The notes under the pieces: model-generated
Databases searched by the model: none
What the model saw: the letters and a program-made list of their open reading frames with translations, nothing else
What the model was told of the DNA's origin: nothing
Shown: positions 31,327-39,757 of the stretch, piece by piece
Position numbering within the stretch: the first letter of the stretch is position 1
Layout of the letters: every line of letters starts with the position of its first letter
Translations under genes and position numbers: made by a program
Source: a virus
Direction: 5' to 3' (one strand)
DNA: 64,000 nt
IMG/VR virus record: IMGVR_UViG_3300042868_008486
Coordinates: 1 to 64,000 of that record

Positions 31327-31812
31327 TTATTTAATTTGGTATGCGAAATAAATTTCTTTTCTCAATTTTATTGCGTCTTCGTAGTTACCGATAACAACAC
31401 CATTTTTAATTGTGAATGCGTGACCTTTAACTATGATGAAAAATGTTCCTTCAGAGTATTTCTTAATGAATGTCCCTACCGTCATTTTTCTTTTAACGAC
31501 CTCACCCTTTACTTTAACATCATAATGTAATCCCCCGTATACACCATAACCAATCGGTTTAATTTTCTTGTAATTACAAGTATAACGTGCTTCGGACAAT
31601 TTGTTAAGTGTTGCGAATGTACCACGAGTTCCTTGTCTTGGTTGTCTACCAAATTTCTCAGTGATAATTTTCCACGCCTTGTCATAAGGAATGTCAAACG
31701 CTGATGCGAATGCTCTTACAACACAATCATTAGTTTCTGATTTAGCGATTTTTGATTCATCATATCCTTTAATCGCTTTAGATGTTATTTCGTATGGGGC
31801 TTTCGTTTTCAT
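31327..31812 (-). CDS. conserved phage protein, papain-like cysteine-peptidase layout
   Basis: 161 aa. NDCVVRAFASAFDIPYDKAW near residues 28-47 puts a Cys at the start of a helix, and FIIVKGHAFTIKNGVVIGN near 127-145 supplies a His and an Asn/Asp in the order of papain-fold enzymes. Similar sequences are common in large phages. Activity is not proven. TATCTTTG lies 4 nt before the ATG. Confidence 0.75.
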   Translation of the reverse strand: MKTKAPYEITSKAIKGYDESKIAKSETNDCVVRAFASAFDIPYDKAWKIITEKFGRQPRQGTRGTFATLNKLSEARYTCNYKKIKPIGYGVYGGLHYDVKVKGEVVKRKMTVGTFIKKYSEGTFFIIVKGHAFTIKNGVVIGNYEDAIKLRKEIYFAYQIK

Positions 31813-31816
31813 ATAT

Positions 31817-31824
31817 CAAAGATA
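31817..31824 (-). promoter_or_regulatory. TATCTTTG promoter box
   Basis: Coding strand TATCTTTG-ATAT-ATG; a TTG lies 18 nt upstream of the box. Confidence 0.6.
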
Positions 31825-31880
31825 CAAAAATTCCCCAAAGTGCAATAACCTTGGGGATAATTTTTTTTGAAAACTATTGA

Positions 31881-32084
31881 CTATTCGGAATCTTTTTCTT
31901 TCAGTTTCTTTTCTACCTCAACAATTTGGGCAAACCCACTAAATGCGAACATACTTGAACAAGCCCAAGCAACCATTTCCCAGGTTGAGTTACGAGAAAG
32001 AGTCGCACAATATAACGATGTAAAACCACCAAGTAATAATGAATATTTATTAACCACCCGCATTATCTTTTCAAACTTTTCCAT
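31881..32084 (-). CDS. small two-helix membrane protein
   Basis: 67 aa (MEKFEKIMRVVNKYSLLLGG). Hydrophobic stretches at about 15-30 and 35-53, then an acidic/basic tail (VEKKLKEKDSE). Divergent from the 55-aa gene at 32174. No family recognised. Confidence 0.6.
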   Translation of the reverse strand: MEKFEKIMRVVNKYSLLLGGFTSLYCATLSRNSTWEMVAWACSSMFAFSGFAQIVEVEKKLKEKDSE

Positions 32085-32161
32085 ATCTAAATCTTTTTAA
32101 CAAACATAAACTAAATTATTGATTATTTCAAAACAGATAACTAATTATTTGAAAAAAGTTT

Positions 32162-32169
32162 TATCTTTG
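32162..32169 (+). promoter_or_regulatory. TATCTTTG promoter box
   Basis: TATCTTTG-TGAT-ATG before a 55-aa gene; it helps validate that short gene. Confidence 0.6.
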
Positions 32170-32173
32170 TGAT

Positions 32174-32341
32174 ATGGCAAAAAAAGTAATAGAGACTGAA
32201 CATAAGAAATGGGAGAGGGTATATGAGTTTGATGACTATACCACAATTTGGCGATATGATAGCAAAAGGAGTTTAATTAATCCGGTTGAGGTTGAAATAA
32301 AATATAAGTCAGAAAGGAAAAAGTCGATTAAATCTGATTAA
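32174..32341 (+). CDS. small basic protein
   Basis: 55 aa, MAKKVIETEHKKWERVYEFD to KKSIKSD. Rich in Lys, Glu and aromatic residues (TTIWRYDSKRSL). A promoter box sits at the standard 4-nt distance, and the stop overlaps the converging gene's stop by 4 nt. No family recognised. Confidence 0.65.
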   Translation: MAKKVIETEHKKWERVYEFDDYTTIWRYDSKRSLINPVEVEIKYKSERKKSIKSD

Positions 32342-33024
32342 CAATCTTTTGGATTGTCTTTGGTGGCATATTTAACCCCCATAATAGTACCGACGATACT
32401 AAATGCGTTTGTTAATAGAATTCCGAACATATTACTCCAAGCCGGACCGATTGTATTAACTTCCTTATTCATAATAATTGAGAAGATATACATCCCCGTA
32501 GTCACGATTGCTATGAATGCGATAACACCTAACGCAACTTTAACGATATTACCCATCAATTCGGTTTGGGTTTTTTTCTGTAATAAATCTAAGTCAGTTA
32601 ATGCGTTAGTCTTTGCGTGTTCAGCATCTTCTCTCGCCAACTCAGTTCGTTTCATTTCATCCTGAAGTTCGTTTTGAATTCTTTCATTCTCTTCTTTCCA
32701 GGTAAGAAGTTCATTATTTTGACATTCAATTTGTTTTTTGGAATTCTCAACGTTATCTAACGTAATTTGTAACTCGTCTAATATTCGAACATTTTCGGTA
32801 TTTAACGATTCTAATTCCTTATTCTTATTTTGAATTTGTTTAGTTATATCTAAACGTTTTTTTCGTGATTCTTTGTCTTTTTCAGTGCAAGTTTTAATAT
32901 ATTGTGAGAAGTCAGAATCCTCTTCAGCGTCAATTAATTTCAATAAGTTACCCTCAAGACCAATATTCTTGGTCTTGTAAAGGTCAATTAATTGTTTTTT
33001 TGTATTTGCACTAAACTTAATCAT
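32338..33024 (-). CDS. coiled-coil membrane protein linked to the two-component genes
   Basis: 228 aa. A heptad-rich coiled coil spans about residues 45-150 (ELESLNTENVRILDELQ), followed by two membrane segments at about 160-180 (VALGVIAFIAIVTTGMYIF) and 195-215. It overlaps the response-regulator stop by 4 nt, so it belongs to the same operon and may anchor or tune the signalling complex. Confidence 0.75.
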   Translation of the reverse strand: MIKFSANTKKQLIDLYKTKNIGLEGNLLKLIDAEEDSDFSQYIKTCTEKDKESRKKRLDITKQIQNKNKELESLNTENVRILDELQITLDNVENSKKQIECQNNELLTWKEENERIQNELQDEMKRTELAREDAEHAKTNALTDLDLLQKKTQTELMGNIVKVALGVIAFIAIVTTGMYIFSIIMNKEVNTIGPAWSNMFGILLTNAFSIVGTIMGVKYATKDNPKDC

Positions 33025-33458
33025 TTATACACTTTGAACTCAGCGGTTCTATTTTTGAAATTAGGGTAATCTTCTCTGAACTCTTCTAATCTTGGTTCAA
33101 TCTCATCTGATTTGACCAACCAAAATTGTGCTCCGGCTTGTAACGCTTTTGCTTGTTCTGATGGTTCATTTGATGATGAAATAATTCCGATAACTACGTG
33201 GTTACCATATTCAAAATTAATCTTTCTCACTAACTCAATTCCGTCAAATGATGAACCAATTATATTTAAATCAACAAATACACATTCAGGTTTTTCTGAG
33301 TTATTTCCTGAATCAAACCATTGTTTAAACATTCTTGCCGCCTCATCTGAGCTATTAACAGATTTTAGTGATAAACTGATATCTAATAACGAACAAGCGT
33401 CTTCAAATACTAAGTGGAATAAATCCTCGTCATCGACTAATAATATAGATTCTATCAT
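33021..33458 (-). CDS. single-domain response regulator
   Basis: 145 aa, receiver domain only. Acidic pocket VDDEDLF near residues 8-14, phospho-acceptor FVDLNIIG near 71 (Asp73), the Ser region IISSS near 97-101 and switch Lys in WLVKSDE near 113. No output domain, so it may act by protein contact. It directly follows the histidine kinase gene, and a TATTTAT box precedes it, suggesting late expression. Confidence 0.85.
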   Translation of the reverse strand: MIESILLVDDEDLFHLVFEDACSLLDISLSLKSVNSSDEAARMFKQWFDSGNNSEKPECVFVDLNIIGSSFDGIELVRKINFEYGNHVVIGIISSSNEPSEQAKALQAGAQFWLVKSDEIEPRLEEFREDYPNFKNRTAEFKVYK

Positions 33459-33508
33459 TTTTTAAATTTTATAACAATAAATACTTTACTTTTAAAAGTA
33501 ATTTGGAT

Positions 33509-35647
33509 TCACCTCAATTTTATTTTCATTTTTGTACCTGTTTCATTTTTTTCACAAGTAATGGTAAAACCGTGTTCGTGTAAAATTGCGATACAAATAT
33601 TCAACCCCAAACCTGTTCCTGATTCTTTTTGACCTTCTTTTCTATGATATGGTTGTGATAGGTATTCGAATTCTGATTGAGTCATACCACGACCATTGTC
33701 CTGTAATGCTAAGTGGTTTTCGTCTTCCATATAGACCGCAACCACCTTATTATCCGAATCGTTATATTTTAAACCATTACGAATTAAATTATCAATTGCC
33801 GTACAAAATAGAGGTTCATTAACATCCAATGTTGGTAACCAATCAATTGCAACTTGACTTGAATATGCGGTGGATGTTAAGTATGAGTTTAAGATGTCTC
33901 TTAGATTTAAATTTTCTTTTGTTAATACAACATCTTGTTTAACTAAATTTGTAAATTCATAAACTCCCTTATAAACTTTCTGTGTATGTTTTAAACCTTC
34001 CTTCAACATTTTAAGTGGGGCTTCCAATTTTAATGTTTCAATATCTTCAGGTTTTAATCTTCGTTCTAACGAACTAATTCCTCTTGGGATGTATGTGTTT
34101 ATCCCTGAGTGCATATCGTGTCTTAGAATCTTCGCAGCGTGTTCTAAATATGTGTTTTTCTTTTCTATCTCTCTCTTTTGTTCATAAGAAGTTGTAATGT
34201 CTGTTGAAATTTTCATAACACGATAAACCTTACCATCAACACTAAGAATTGGGTTGTAAGTTGCTTGTAAATAAACTAAAGAACCATCTTTTTTAATTCT
34301 AATAATTTCACCTGAAAATGATAAACCATCTTTTAATTTTTCCCAAAAAATACGATACTCGTCACTTTTTGAATATTCTTCATCCACAAAAATTCTATGA
34401 TGATTTCCAATTACTTCAGCATTAGATGAATATCCCATAGTTTCTAAGAACAAATTATTGGCAAAAACGATATTACCTTCTAAATCAAATTCAATAACCG
34501 CATTAGATTTATTAATAGCATTCATTCTATTATGAATTTCTACTTCCTTTTTTTTAAGTTCAGTAACGTCTTGTCTAATTGACGTATAACCTTTTACTTT
34601 ACCGCTATCACTATCAAAATCGGCTTTAATATAGGTGTCAACCCAATATAATTCACCTTCTTTATTTTTATTGATAACTAAGTCATTCCAAATCCCACCT
34701 TTTTTAACGGTCTTATACATATTAGCCCAAAATTTCTTATCGTGAATTCCCGAATTAACAATATTATGGTCTTTACCTAAACACTCATCAAGACTCCAAC
34801 CTGAAACATCTTCAAATTTTTTATTAACGTAAACAATTTTACCTCTTTTATCTGTTTTACTGACCAAGACTGATGAGTCCACAAAATGTTCAAACTCACC
34901 TAATTCATTTTTAAGTTCATTACCTTCTTGAACTGAATAAGCAAATGAAAATAATGACGATAACATTTCGGCAAAATTTACTTCCACTTTATGCCATTCC
35001 CTAACCGTATAACTTTCAATACATATTACACCAATTACTTCACCTTTATAAACGATTGGAACGTCAAGCATTGCTCTAACACCTAATGGGTCTGAATAAG
35101 TTTCTTTAAAACATTGTGTTGATGGATGTAAATTAACATCATTTGCAATTATAATCGGATTTGTTTTAAGTCCATTGAAGTATGGTTTATAATCTTTTTC
35201 AAAAATCTCAATCCCGTTAACCCATTCACCTGTTTTTTTCTCATATAATTGTTCACACACAATACTTGTTTTTTTCTGGTTATATAACCAAATTGAACAT
35301 CTATCGGCACATACGCTATTTGTAACTTCTTTAGTTAATAATTTAGCACCTTCATTAACATTTCCCTCATAAAATAAATGATTGTGTGTTTGTGATATTA
35401 AAGTTTCATTTAAATTTCTTGCGTAATAATTCAATTTAATTGATTCTTTATTTTTTTTCACATAATCATAAATTATTTTGAAAAATAGGGGGATAAATAA
35501 AACAAAACAGATAAATTCAACCCACATTACTGAATTACATAGGGGTAGAATATTAAACACCACTAAAAGTTTTATTATCAAAAACATTGTCATCACAACG
35601 ACTGAGGTATAAAAAGAATATCGTGTGTTTTTTTCTAGTGATATCAT
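33509..35647 (-). CDS. membrane sensor histidine kinase with GAF and two PAS domains
   Basis: 712 aa. Two membrane segments at about 10-60; GAF domain about 80-250 (CADRCSIWLYN, RAMLDVPIVYKGEVIGVICIE); PAS 1 about 255-370 (KIVYVNKKFEDVSGWSLDE); PAS 2 about 375-495. The H-box LRHDMHSGIN is near 505 and the HATPase near 590-712, with N box IDNLIRNGLKYND, G1 DNGRGM and G2 GTGLGLNI. All catalytic parts look intact. A complete kinase-regulator pair is very unusual in a phage. TATTTAT lies 17 nt before the ATG. Confidence 0.9.
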   Translation of the reverse strand: MISLEKNTRYSFYTSVVVMTMFLIIKLLVVFNILPLCNSVMWVEFICFVLFIPLFFKIIYDYVKKNKESIKLNYYARNLNETLISQTHNHLFYEGNVNEGAKLLTKEVTNSVCADRCSIWLYNQKKTSIVCEQLYEKKTGEWVNGIEIFEKDYKPYFNGLKTNPIIIANDVNLHPSTQCFKETYSDPLGVRAMLDVPIVYKGEVIGVICIESYTVREWHKVEVNFAEMLSSLFSFAYSVQEGNELKNELGEFEHFVDSSVLVSKTDKRGKIVYVNKKFEDVSGWSLDECLGKDHNIVNSGIHDKKFWANMYKTVKKGGIWNDLVINKNKEGELYWVDTYIKADFDSDSGKVKGYTSIRQDVTELKKKEVEIHNRMNAINKSNAVIEFDLEGNIVFANNLFLETMGYSSNAEVIGNHHRIFVDEEYSKSDEYRIFWEKLKDGLSFSGEIIRIKKDGSLVYLQATYNPILSVDGKVYRVMKISTDITTSYEQKREIEKKNTYLEHAAKILRHDMHSGINTYIPRGISSLERRLKPEDIETLKLEAPLKMLKEGLKHTQKVYKGVYEFTNLVKQDVVLTKENLNLRDILNSYLTSTAYSSQVAIDWLPTLDVNEPLFCTAIDNLIRNGLKYNDSDNKVVAVYMEDENHLALQDNGRGMTQSEFEYLSQPYHRKEGQKESGTGLGLNICIAILHEHGFTITCEKNETGTKMKIKLR

Positions 35648-35685
35648 AATTAACTATTTACTTTATAAATATCTTAAAAACAAAA

Positions 35686-35710
35686 AACCCCCAACTTAAA
35701 GAAGGGGGTT
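35686..35710 (-). terminator. terminator after the YceI-like gene
   Basis: AACCCCCTTCTTTAAGTTGGGGG hairpin with six T on the minus strand. Confidence 0.75.
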
Positions 35711-35730
35711 AACAAATAAATAAACCTTAA

Positions 35731-36255
35731 TTAATCGACTTTGGTAAACTGAACACTAACGTTTAAGATAACATCATCAGAGACTAAGAGACCTCCTTTA
35801 TCTGTTACCGCATTAAATGATAAACCAAACTCAGAACGTTTAATAGTACCACCTAATTCAAAACCATATTTTGTATTACCGTAGAAATCCACATCATTAC
35901 CATTGTAGTTACCAACTAAAGAAACTTCTTTTTCAACTCCGTGAATATTAATTAATCCTTTAATTTGATACTCATTATCGTTTTTAGTAATCTCAGTTGA
36001 TTTGAACGTCAATTTAGGAAAATTCTCAGCATCAAAGAAGTCGGCAGATTTTAAGTGATTATCACGGTCGGCAATACTTGTTGTGATTGAATCAACATTC
36101 GCATCAAATGAAATTTGTGCATCTGTAAAATCATCTGAATCTGAAATCATTTCAGCTTCAAAATCTGTAAAACGACCTGTAACGGTGGAAATCATTAAAT
36201 GTTTCACTTTAAACTCAATCTCTGAGTGTAATTTATCAATAATAAATTTTGACAT
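35731..36255 (-). CDS. YceI-family protein (cytoplasmic form)
   Basis: 174 aa, typical size. Pattern KFIIDKLHSEIEFKVKHLMI at residues 3-22, ADRDNHLKSADFFDAENFPK near 62-81, and FGLSFN near 140. YceI proteins are lipocalin-like barrels that bind isoprenoid or amide lipids, usually periplasmic. This one has no signal peptide. Probably host-derived; it may buffer lipids in infected cells. Monocistronic, divergent from the endolysin. Confidence 0.9.
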   Translation of the reverse strand: MSKFIIDKLHSEIEFKVKHLMISTVTGRFTDFEAEMISDSDDFTDAQISFDANVDSITTSIADRDNHLKSADFFDAENFPKLTFKSTEITKNDNEYQIKGLINIHGVEKEVSLVGNYNGNDVDFYGNTKYGFELGGTIKRSEFGLSFNAVTDKGGLLVSDDVILNVSVQFTKVD

Positions 36256-36326
36256 ACTAAATATTTTTTTTTATGTCTAATTAATAGGGATTAAAAATGT
36301 ATTTATCAATATAAAAATTAAATATT

Positions 36327-37130
36327 ATGATAAAAATTGGTTCGAAAGGTGAGGACGTGAAAAAATTACAAGTAAAATTAGGTTTAACACCTGATGGTAA
36401 CTTTGGTCCCAACACAGAAAAGGCCGTTAAAGAATGGCAAACAAAAAATGGTTTAACACCTGATGGTATTGTTGGGGAAAAATCATTAACCCTATTAGGT
36501 ATTACCTCAGTGGTAACACCAACATCTAATTCGATTGACTTGTCAAAATTAAAAGGACATATTCCTGATTCAGTGTTAGAACAAATACCGGAGGTTCGAC
36601 TAAGGTTCAATTGTAACTCAGTTTTAAGATTATGTCATTTCTTGGCTCAATGTCATCACGAGTCAGGAGGGTTTAAAGCGGTCTCTGAAAATTTAAACTA
36701 TTCATCAAAAGGTCTTAAAAATACATTTGGTAAATATTTTCCAGGTAACTTATCAGAATCTTATGCAAAACAACCTGAAAAAATCGCATCAAGAGTTTAT
36801 AGTAGTAGAATGGGGAATGGTGACGAATCAAGTCAAGAAGGTTGGAAATACCGTGGCCGAGGTTACATCCAATTAACCGGAAAACAAAATTATAGTAAGT
36901 TCACATCATTTATTGGTGAGGATTGTATCGGTAATCCTGATTTGGTTGCTAACAAATATCCGTTGGCATCTGCGGCATTTTTCTTTGATTCTAATAAACT
37001 ATGGTCAATTTGTGATTTAGGTGCAACTGATGATGTTGTTACTAAAGTTACCAAACGTGTTAACGGAGGAACAATTGGATTATCTGACCGTATCAAACAT
37101 TTTAAAGAATACCATTCATTATTAAAATAA
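36327..37130 (+). CDS. endolysin: peptidoglycan-binding plus GH19
   Basis: 267 aa. PG_binding_1 at residues 1-60 (GSKGEDVKKLQVKLGL, DGNFGPNTEKAVKEW). The GH19 chitinase/lysozyme domain follows at about 75-265, with catalytic Glu in HFLAQCHHESGGF near 113, second acid region DESSQEGWKYRGRGYIQLTG near 168-187 and NYSKF. It cleaves the glycan chain for lysis. No signal peptide, so it needs a holin; TATTTAT lies 20 nt upstream. A decayed second copy of the GH19 domain is at 38481-39719. Confidence 0.9.
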   Translation: MIKIGSKGEDVKKLQVKLGLTPDGNFGPNTEKAVKEWQTKNGLTPDGIVGEKSLTLLGITSVVTPTSNSIDLSKLKGHIPDSVLEQIPEVRLRFNCNSVLRLCHFLAQCHHESGGFKAVSENLNYSSKGLKNTFGKYFPGNLSESYAKQPEKIASRVYSSRMGNGDESSQEGWKYRGRGYIQLTGKQNYSKFTSFIGEDCIGNPDLVANKYPLASAAFFFDSNKLWSICDLGATDDVVTKVTKRVNGGTIGLSDRIKHFKEYHSLLK

Positions 37131-37156
37131 ATCAATTAATATTTATGGTAAATTAA

Positions 37157-37828
37157 ATGATGAAAGAACGAATAGCTGGAATAGCGTCATTACCTGACAG
37201 AGTTGATTGTTTAGAAGATACTGTCAATAGTTTATATGACCAAGTTGATAGGATTGTTGTTGGATTGAATAATTATACTGAAATTCCTGAATTTTTAAAA
37301 ATGAAGAAGATTGATGCTTATTTACTTGACAATAGTTTAGGTGATGCTGCAAAATTTTATAAAATTGACGATTTCCCAAATCATTATTATTTTTCTTGTG
37401 ATGATGATATTATATATCCAAATAACTATTGTGATGTCTTAATTGAAAAATGTGAAAAATATAAATCAATTGTTGGGTTACACGGGGTTATTTTAAGAAA
37501 ACCTGTTACAAGTTATTATAAAAACAGAACCGTTTATCATTGTCTAAAACCATTAAATCGAGATATTGAAGTTGATTTACTTGGTAGTGGTGCTTGTTTA
37601 ATTGACACCTCAATGCTGAAAATAAGTATCAATGATTTTCCAATTCCAAATATGGGTGATATTTGGTTAGGGGATTTATGTAAAAAACAGAATATAACAT
37701 CATATACCATTGAAAGAGGTGATAATTGGTTATTATATAATGAAAAAATGAATAATAAATGGACAATATTTGACGATTTTAAATCGAAAAAAGATATTGA
37801 ACAAACCAAAATAGTTTCAAAATGGTAA
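37157..37828 (+). CDS. glycosyltransferase-like protein
   Basis: 223 aa; it could also start at the second ATG of ATGATG. A GT-A-like fold is suggested by AGIASLPDRVDCLEDTVNSL at the N-terminus, YFSCDDDIIYPNNY near 77-90 (DxD-type metal site) and DLLGSGACLIDTSML near 140. Probably adds sugars to a phage or host surface molecule. It overlaps the methyltransferase gene by 7 nt. TATTTAT lies 10 nt upstream. Confidence 0.8.
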   Translation: MMKERIAGIASLPDRVDCLEDTVNSLYDQVDRIVVGLNNYTEIPEFLKMKKIDAYLLDNSLGDAAKFYKIDDFPNHYYFSCDDDIIYPNNYCDVLIEKCEKYKSIVGLHGVILRKPVTSYYKNRTVYHCLKPLNRDIEVDLLGSGACLIDTSMLKISINDFPIPNMGDIWLGDLCKKQNITSYTIERGDNWLLYNEKMNNKWTIFDDFKSKKDIEQTKIVSKW

Positions 37829-38511
37829 AGACAACAATTAAATACAATAATACTAATATCATATTTGAAGGATTATTTGATAGTGACCATATCTATCGAC
37901 ACTTAAACATAACTAATAATTTTTACGAATTAAAATTATTGGAGAAAATTAAATCTTTAAACCTTAAAGGGACTTATGTTGATGTTGGAGCAAATATAGG
38001 TAATCACACCCTATTTTTTTCTAAGTTTTGCCCATCTGACAAAGTAGTTTCAATTGAGTTATCTCAAAACATTTTTAACACATTAAAACGAAACGTCACT
38101 GAAAATAACAATCTTCAAAATGTTGAGGTGATTAATGTTGGTGTCGGTGAAAAATATAAAACAGTAACAATTTCAGATATGGATGTTACTAATGTTGGTA
38201 TGACAAAAATAACCGGTGATGGGGGTGACATAATTGTTGACACGCTTGACAATCTATTACAAAATGAATCTAACATTTCAATAATTAAATTAGATGTTGA
38301 GGGTTATGAAAAAAACGCATTAATAGGTGCTAAAGAAATAATTAAAAAACATTCCCCAATAATAATCGCCGAACTTAAAGACGATAAGGAATTTAACGAG
38401 TTTAAAGAAATTGCTGATGAAATAGGGTATGAGACCGATAAAGTCAATTACGCATCAACCCCAACTTATATTTGGGTTAAAAAAAAAAAGATTATAAATT
38501 CGTTTATATAA
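37822..38511 (+). CDS. FkbM-family methyltransferase
   Basis: 229 aa. SAM-binding motif I YVDVGANIGNHTLFFSKF near residues 53-70, acidic loop VSIELSQN, and IIKLDVEGYEKNAL near 154-167, the FkbM signature. It methylates sugars or small molecules. The C-terminus runs through A AAA AAG at 38484-38490 and stops at 38511, while the -1 frame continues into a glycosyltransferase, so a fusion product by frameshift is possible. Confidence 0.85.
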   Translation: MVKTTIKYNNTNIIFEGLFDSDHIYRHLNITNNFYELKLLEKIKSLNLKGTYVDVGANIGNHTLFFSKFCPSDKVVSIELSQNIFNTLKRNVTENNNLQNVEVINVGVGEKYKTVTISDMDVTNVGMTKITGDGGDIIVDTLDNLLQNESNISIIKLDVEGYEKNALIGAKEIIKKHSPIIIAELKDDKEFNEFKEIADEIGYETDKVNYASTPTYIWVKKKKIINSFI

Positions 38512-39719
38512 TACCATCATACGAAAGGTATGTTAAAGTTAAAAATCTAATTGACGGTATTTTATCCCAAACTGAGGATTGTTTAATAATTTTATTAGAC
38601 GATGGGTCCAAAGATGTTAGATACAATGAATTTAAAACCTACAATAATTTAGTTTATCTAAAAAATCCAACTAACAACGGTAAAGATAATTTTTGGAAAA
38701 CTGTAAATAAGTTGTTGGATGAAATGTCCAAATACACATTTAAATATGGTGTAATGACCGGTGATGATTTTGAATTGGTGGAGAATTATCAGTCAAGATT
38801 ATTAAGTTATATTAATGACTCTGATATTGTTAGGTTATTTACACAAACAAGTGTTACAACCACAAATTGGGGTTATGTGAATTGGATTGATGGGGCGTTT
38901 TGTGCACCTTACTCGTTCTTTAAACGAATTAACTTTGAGTTATTTCCAATCATAAAAAGACGTAATCAGATGTCGTCAGGTGTTGGACAACAAATGAGCC
39001 AACGACTAAATAGTTTAAAATTTAGTGTTAAAAATTATGGGTCATTAATTATTCATAATGGAAATGATGATTCAAAAATGCACCCAACTTTAAGAAAACG
39101 TCAACCATTAGAAACTGATTTGACCAACATAGAATTTGAAATTCAGAAATTAATGATAAGTACATCAGTTACCTCTGAAAATGTTGAGATACCCGTAACT
39201 AATGTAAATGTTAAAACATTATCCTCAGAAAACGTTTTAGATATTTTAAAATTAAAAAACCATATCCCTGATTCGATATTACTACAATTACCAATTATTA
39301 TTAATAGATTCAATTGTAATACAATTATACGATTATCACATTTATTATCTCAATGCCACTATAACACAAATGGTTTTAATAAAGAGGTGGTACGTGAAAA
39401 ACCTAACACCAAAATAATAAATAGAAAAACATTTAATCAAAAAGTATTTAACCACCTTCAAATATTGACTGAAAAAGATTATATTATATTTGGTAAAAAA
39501 ATTGGTAAAAATTTGGTTGATAACCCAAGTTTGGTAGAATTAAAATATTCGTTAGTTGCATCCGCTTATATTTTTGACGTTAAAAATTTATGGTCTATTT
39601 GTGATTTTGGAATTAATGAATTGGTTGTTGGGAAATTAACTAAACGTATATATGAGGATTCAAAAAGTGTATCAGATAGGTATATGTTATTTAAAAAATA
39701 TTATAACATCTTAAAATAA
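38481..39719 (+). CDS. GT2 glycosyltransferase fused to an inactive GH19 domain
   Basis: The open frame has no start codon until ATG 38712 (335 aa), but residues encoded from 38490 read YKFVYIIPSYERY and CLIILLDDGSKD, the true start of a GT2 domain. The most likely route is a -1 shift from the upstream methyltransferase. The C-terminal 165 residues copy the endolysin GH19 domain (LKNHIPDSILLQLP against LKGHIPDSVLEQIP), with the catalytic block HHESGGF changed to HYNTNGF. It may be a sugar-adding enzyme tethered to the wall. Confidence 0.75.
   Translation, partial: KKKDYKFVYIIPSYERYVKVKNLIDGILSQTEDCLIILLDDGSKDVRYNEFKTYNNLVYLKNPTNNGKDNFWKTVNKLLDEMSKYTFKYGVMTGDDFELVENYQSRLLSYINDSDIVRLFTQTSVTTTNWGYVNWIDGAFCAPYSFFKRINFELFPIIKRRNQMSSGVGQQMSQRLNSLKFSVKNYGSLIIHNGNDDSKMHPTLRKRQPLETDLTNIEFEIQKLMISTSVTSENVEIPVTNVNVKTLSSENVLDILKLKNHIPDSILLQLPIIINRFNCNTIIRLSHLLSQCHYNTNGFNKEVVREKPNTKIINRKTFNQKVFNHLQILTEKDYIIFGKKIGKNLVDNPSLVELKYSLVASAYIFDVKNLWSICDFGINELVVGKLTKRIYEDSKSVSDRYMLFKKYYNILK
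38484..38490 (+). promoter_or_regulatory. dnaX-type -1 frameshift heptamer A AAA AAG
   Basis: In the methyltransferase frame an 11-A run ends exactly as A AAA AAG. The -1 frame has a stop just upstream (TAA at 38478) and opens at 38481 into a glycosyltransferase lacking its own start. Only a weak hairpin (CATAC/GTATG at 38518-38532) is seen downstream. Confidence 0.55.
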
Positions 39720-39720
39720 G

Positions 39721-39746
39721 AAAACCCCCAATCACTTGGGGGTTTT
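39721..39746. terminator. bidirectional terminator
   Basis: AAAACCCCCAA-TCAC-TTGGGGGTTTTTT between converging genes. Confidence 0.85.
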
Positions 39747-39757
39747 TTGATTTAGGG

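Noticed and set aside
32338-36255. Two-component and YceI genes as bacterial contamination
   Set aside because: They have the same base composition, TATTTAT boxes and tight overlaps as neighbouring phage genes, so no join is visible.
38518-38532. CATAC/GTATG hairpin as a frameshift stimulator
   Set aside because: It begins 28 nt after the slippery site and has only 5 bp; dnaX-type stimulators lie 5-10 nt away and are stronger.
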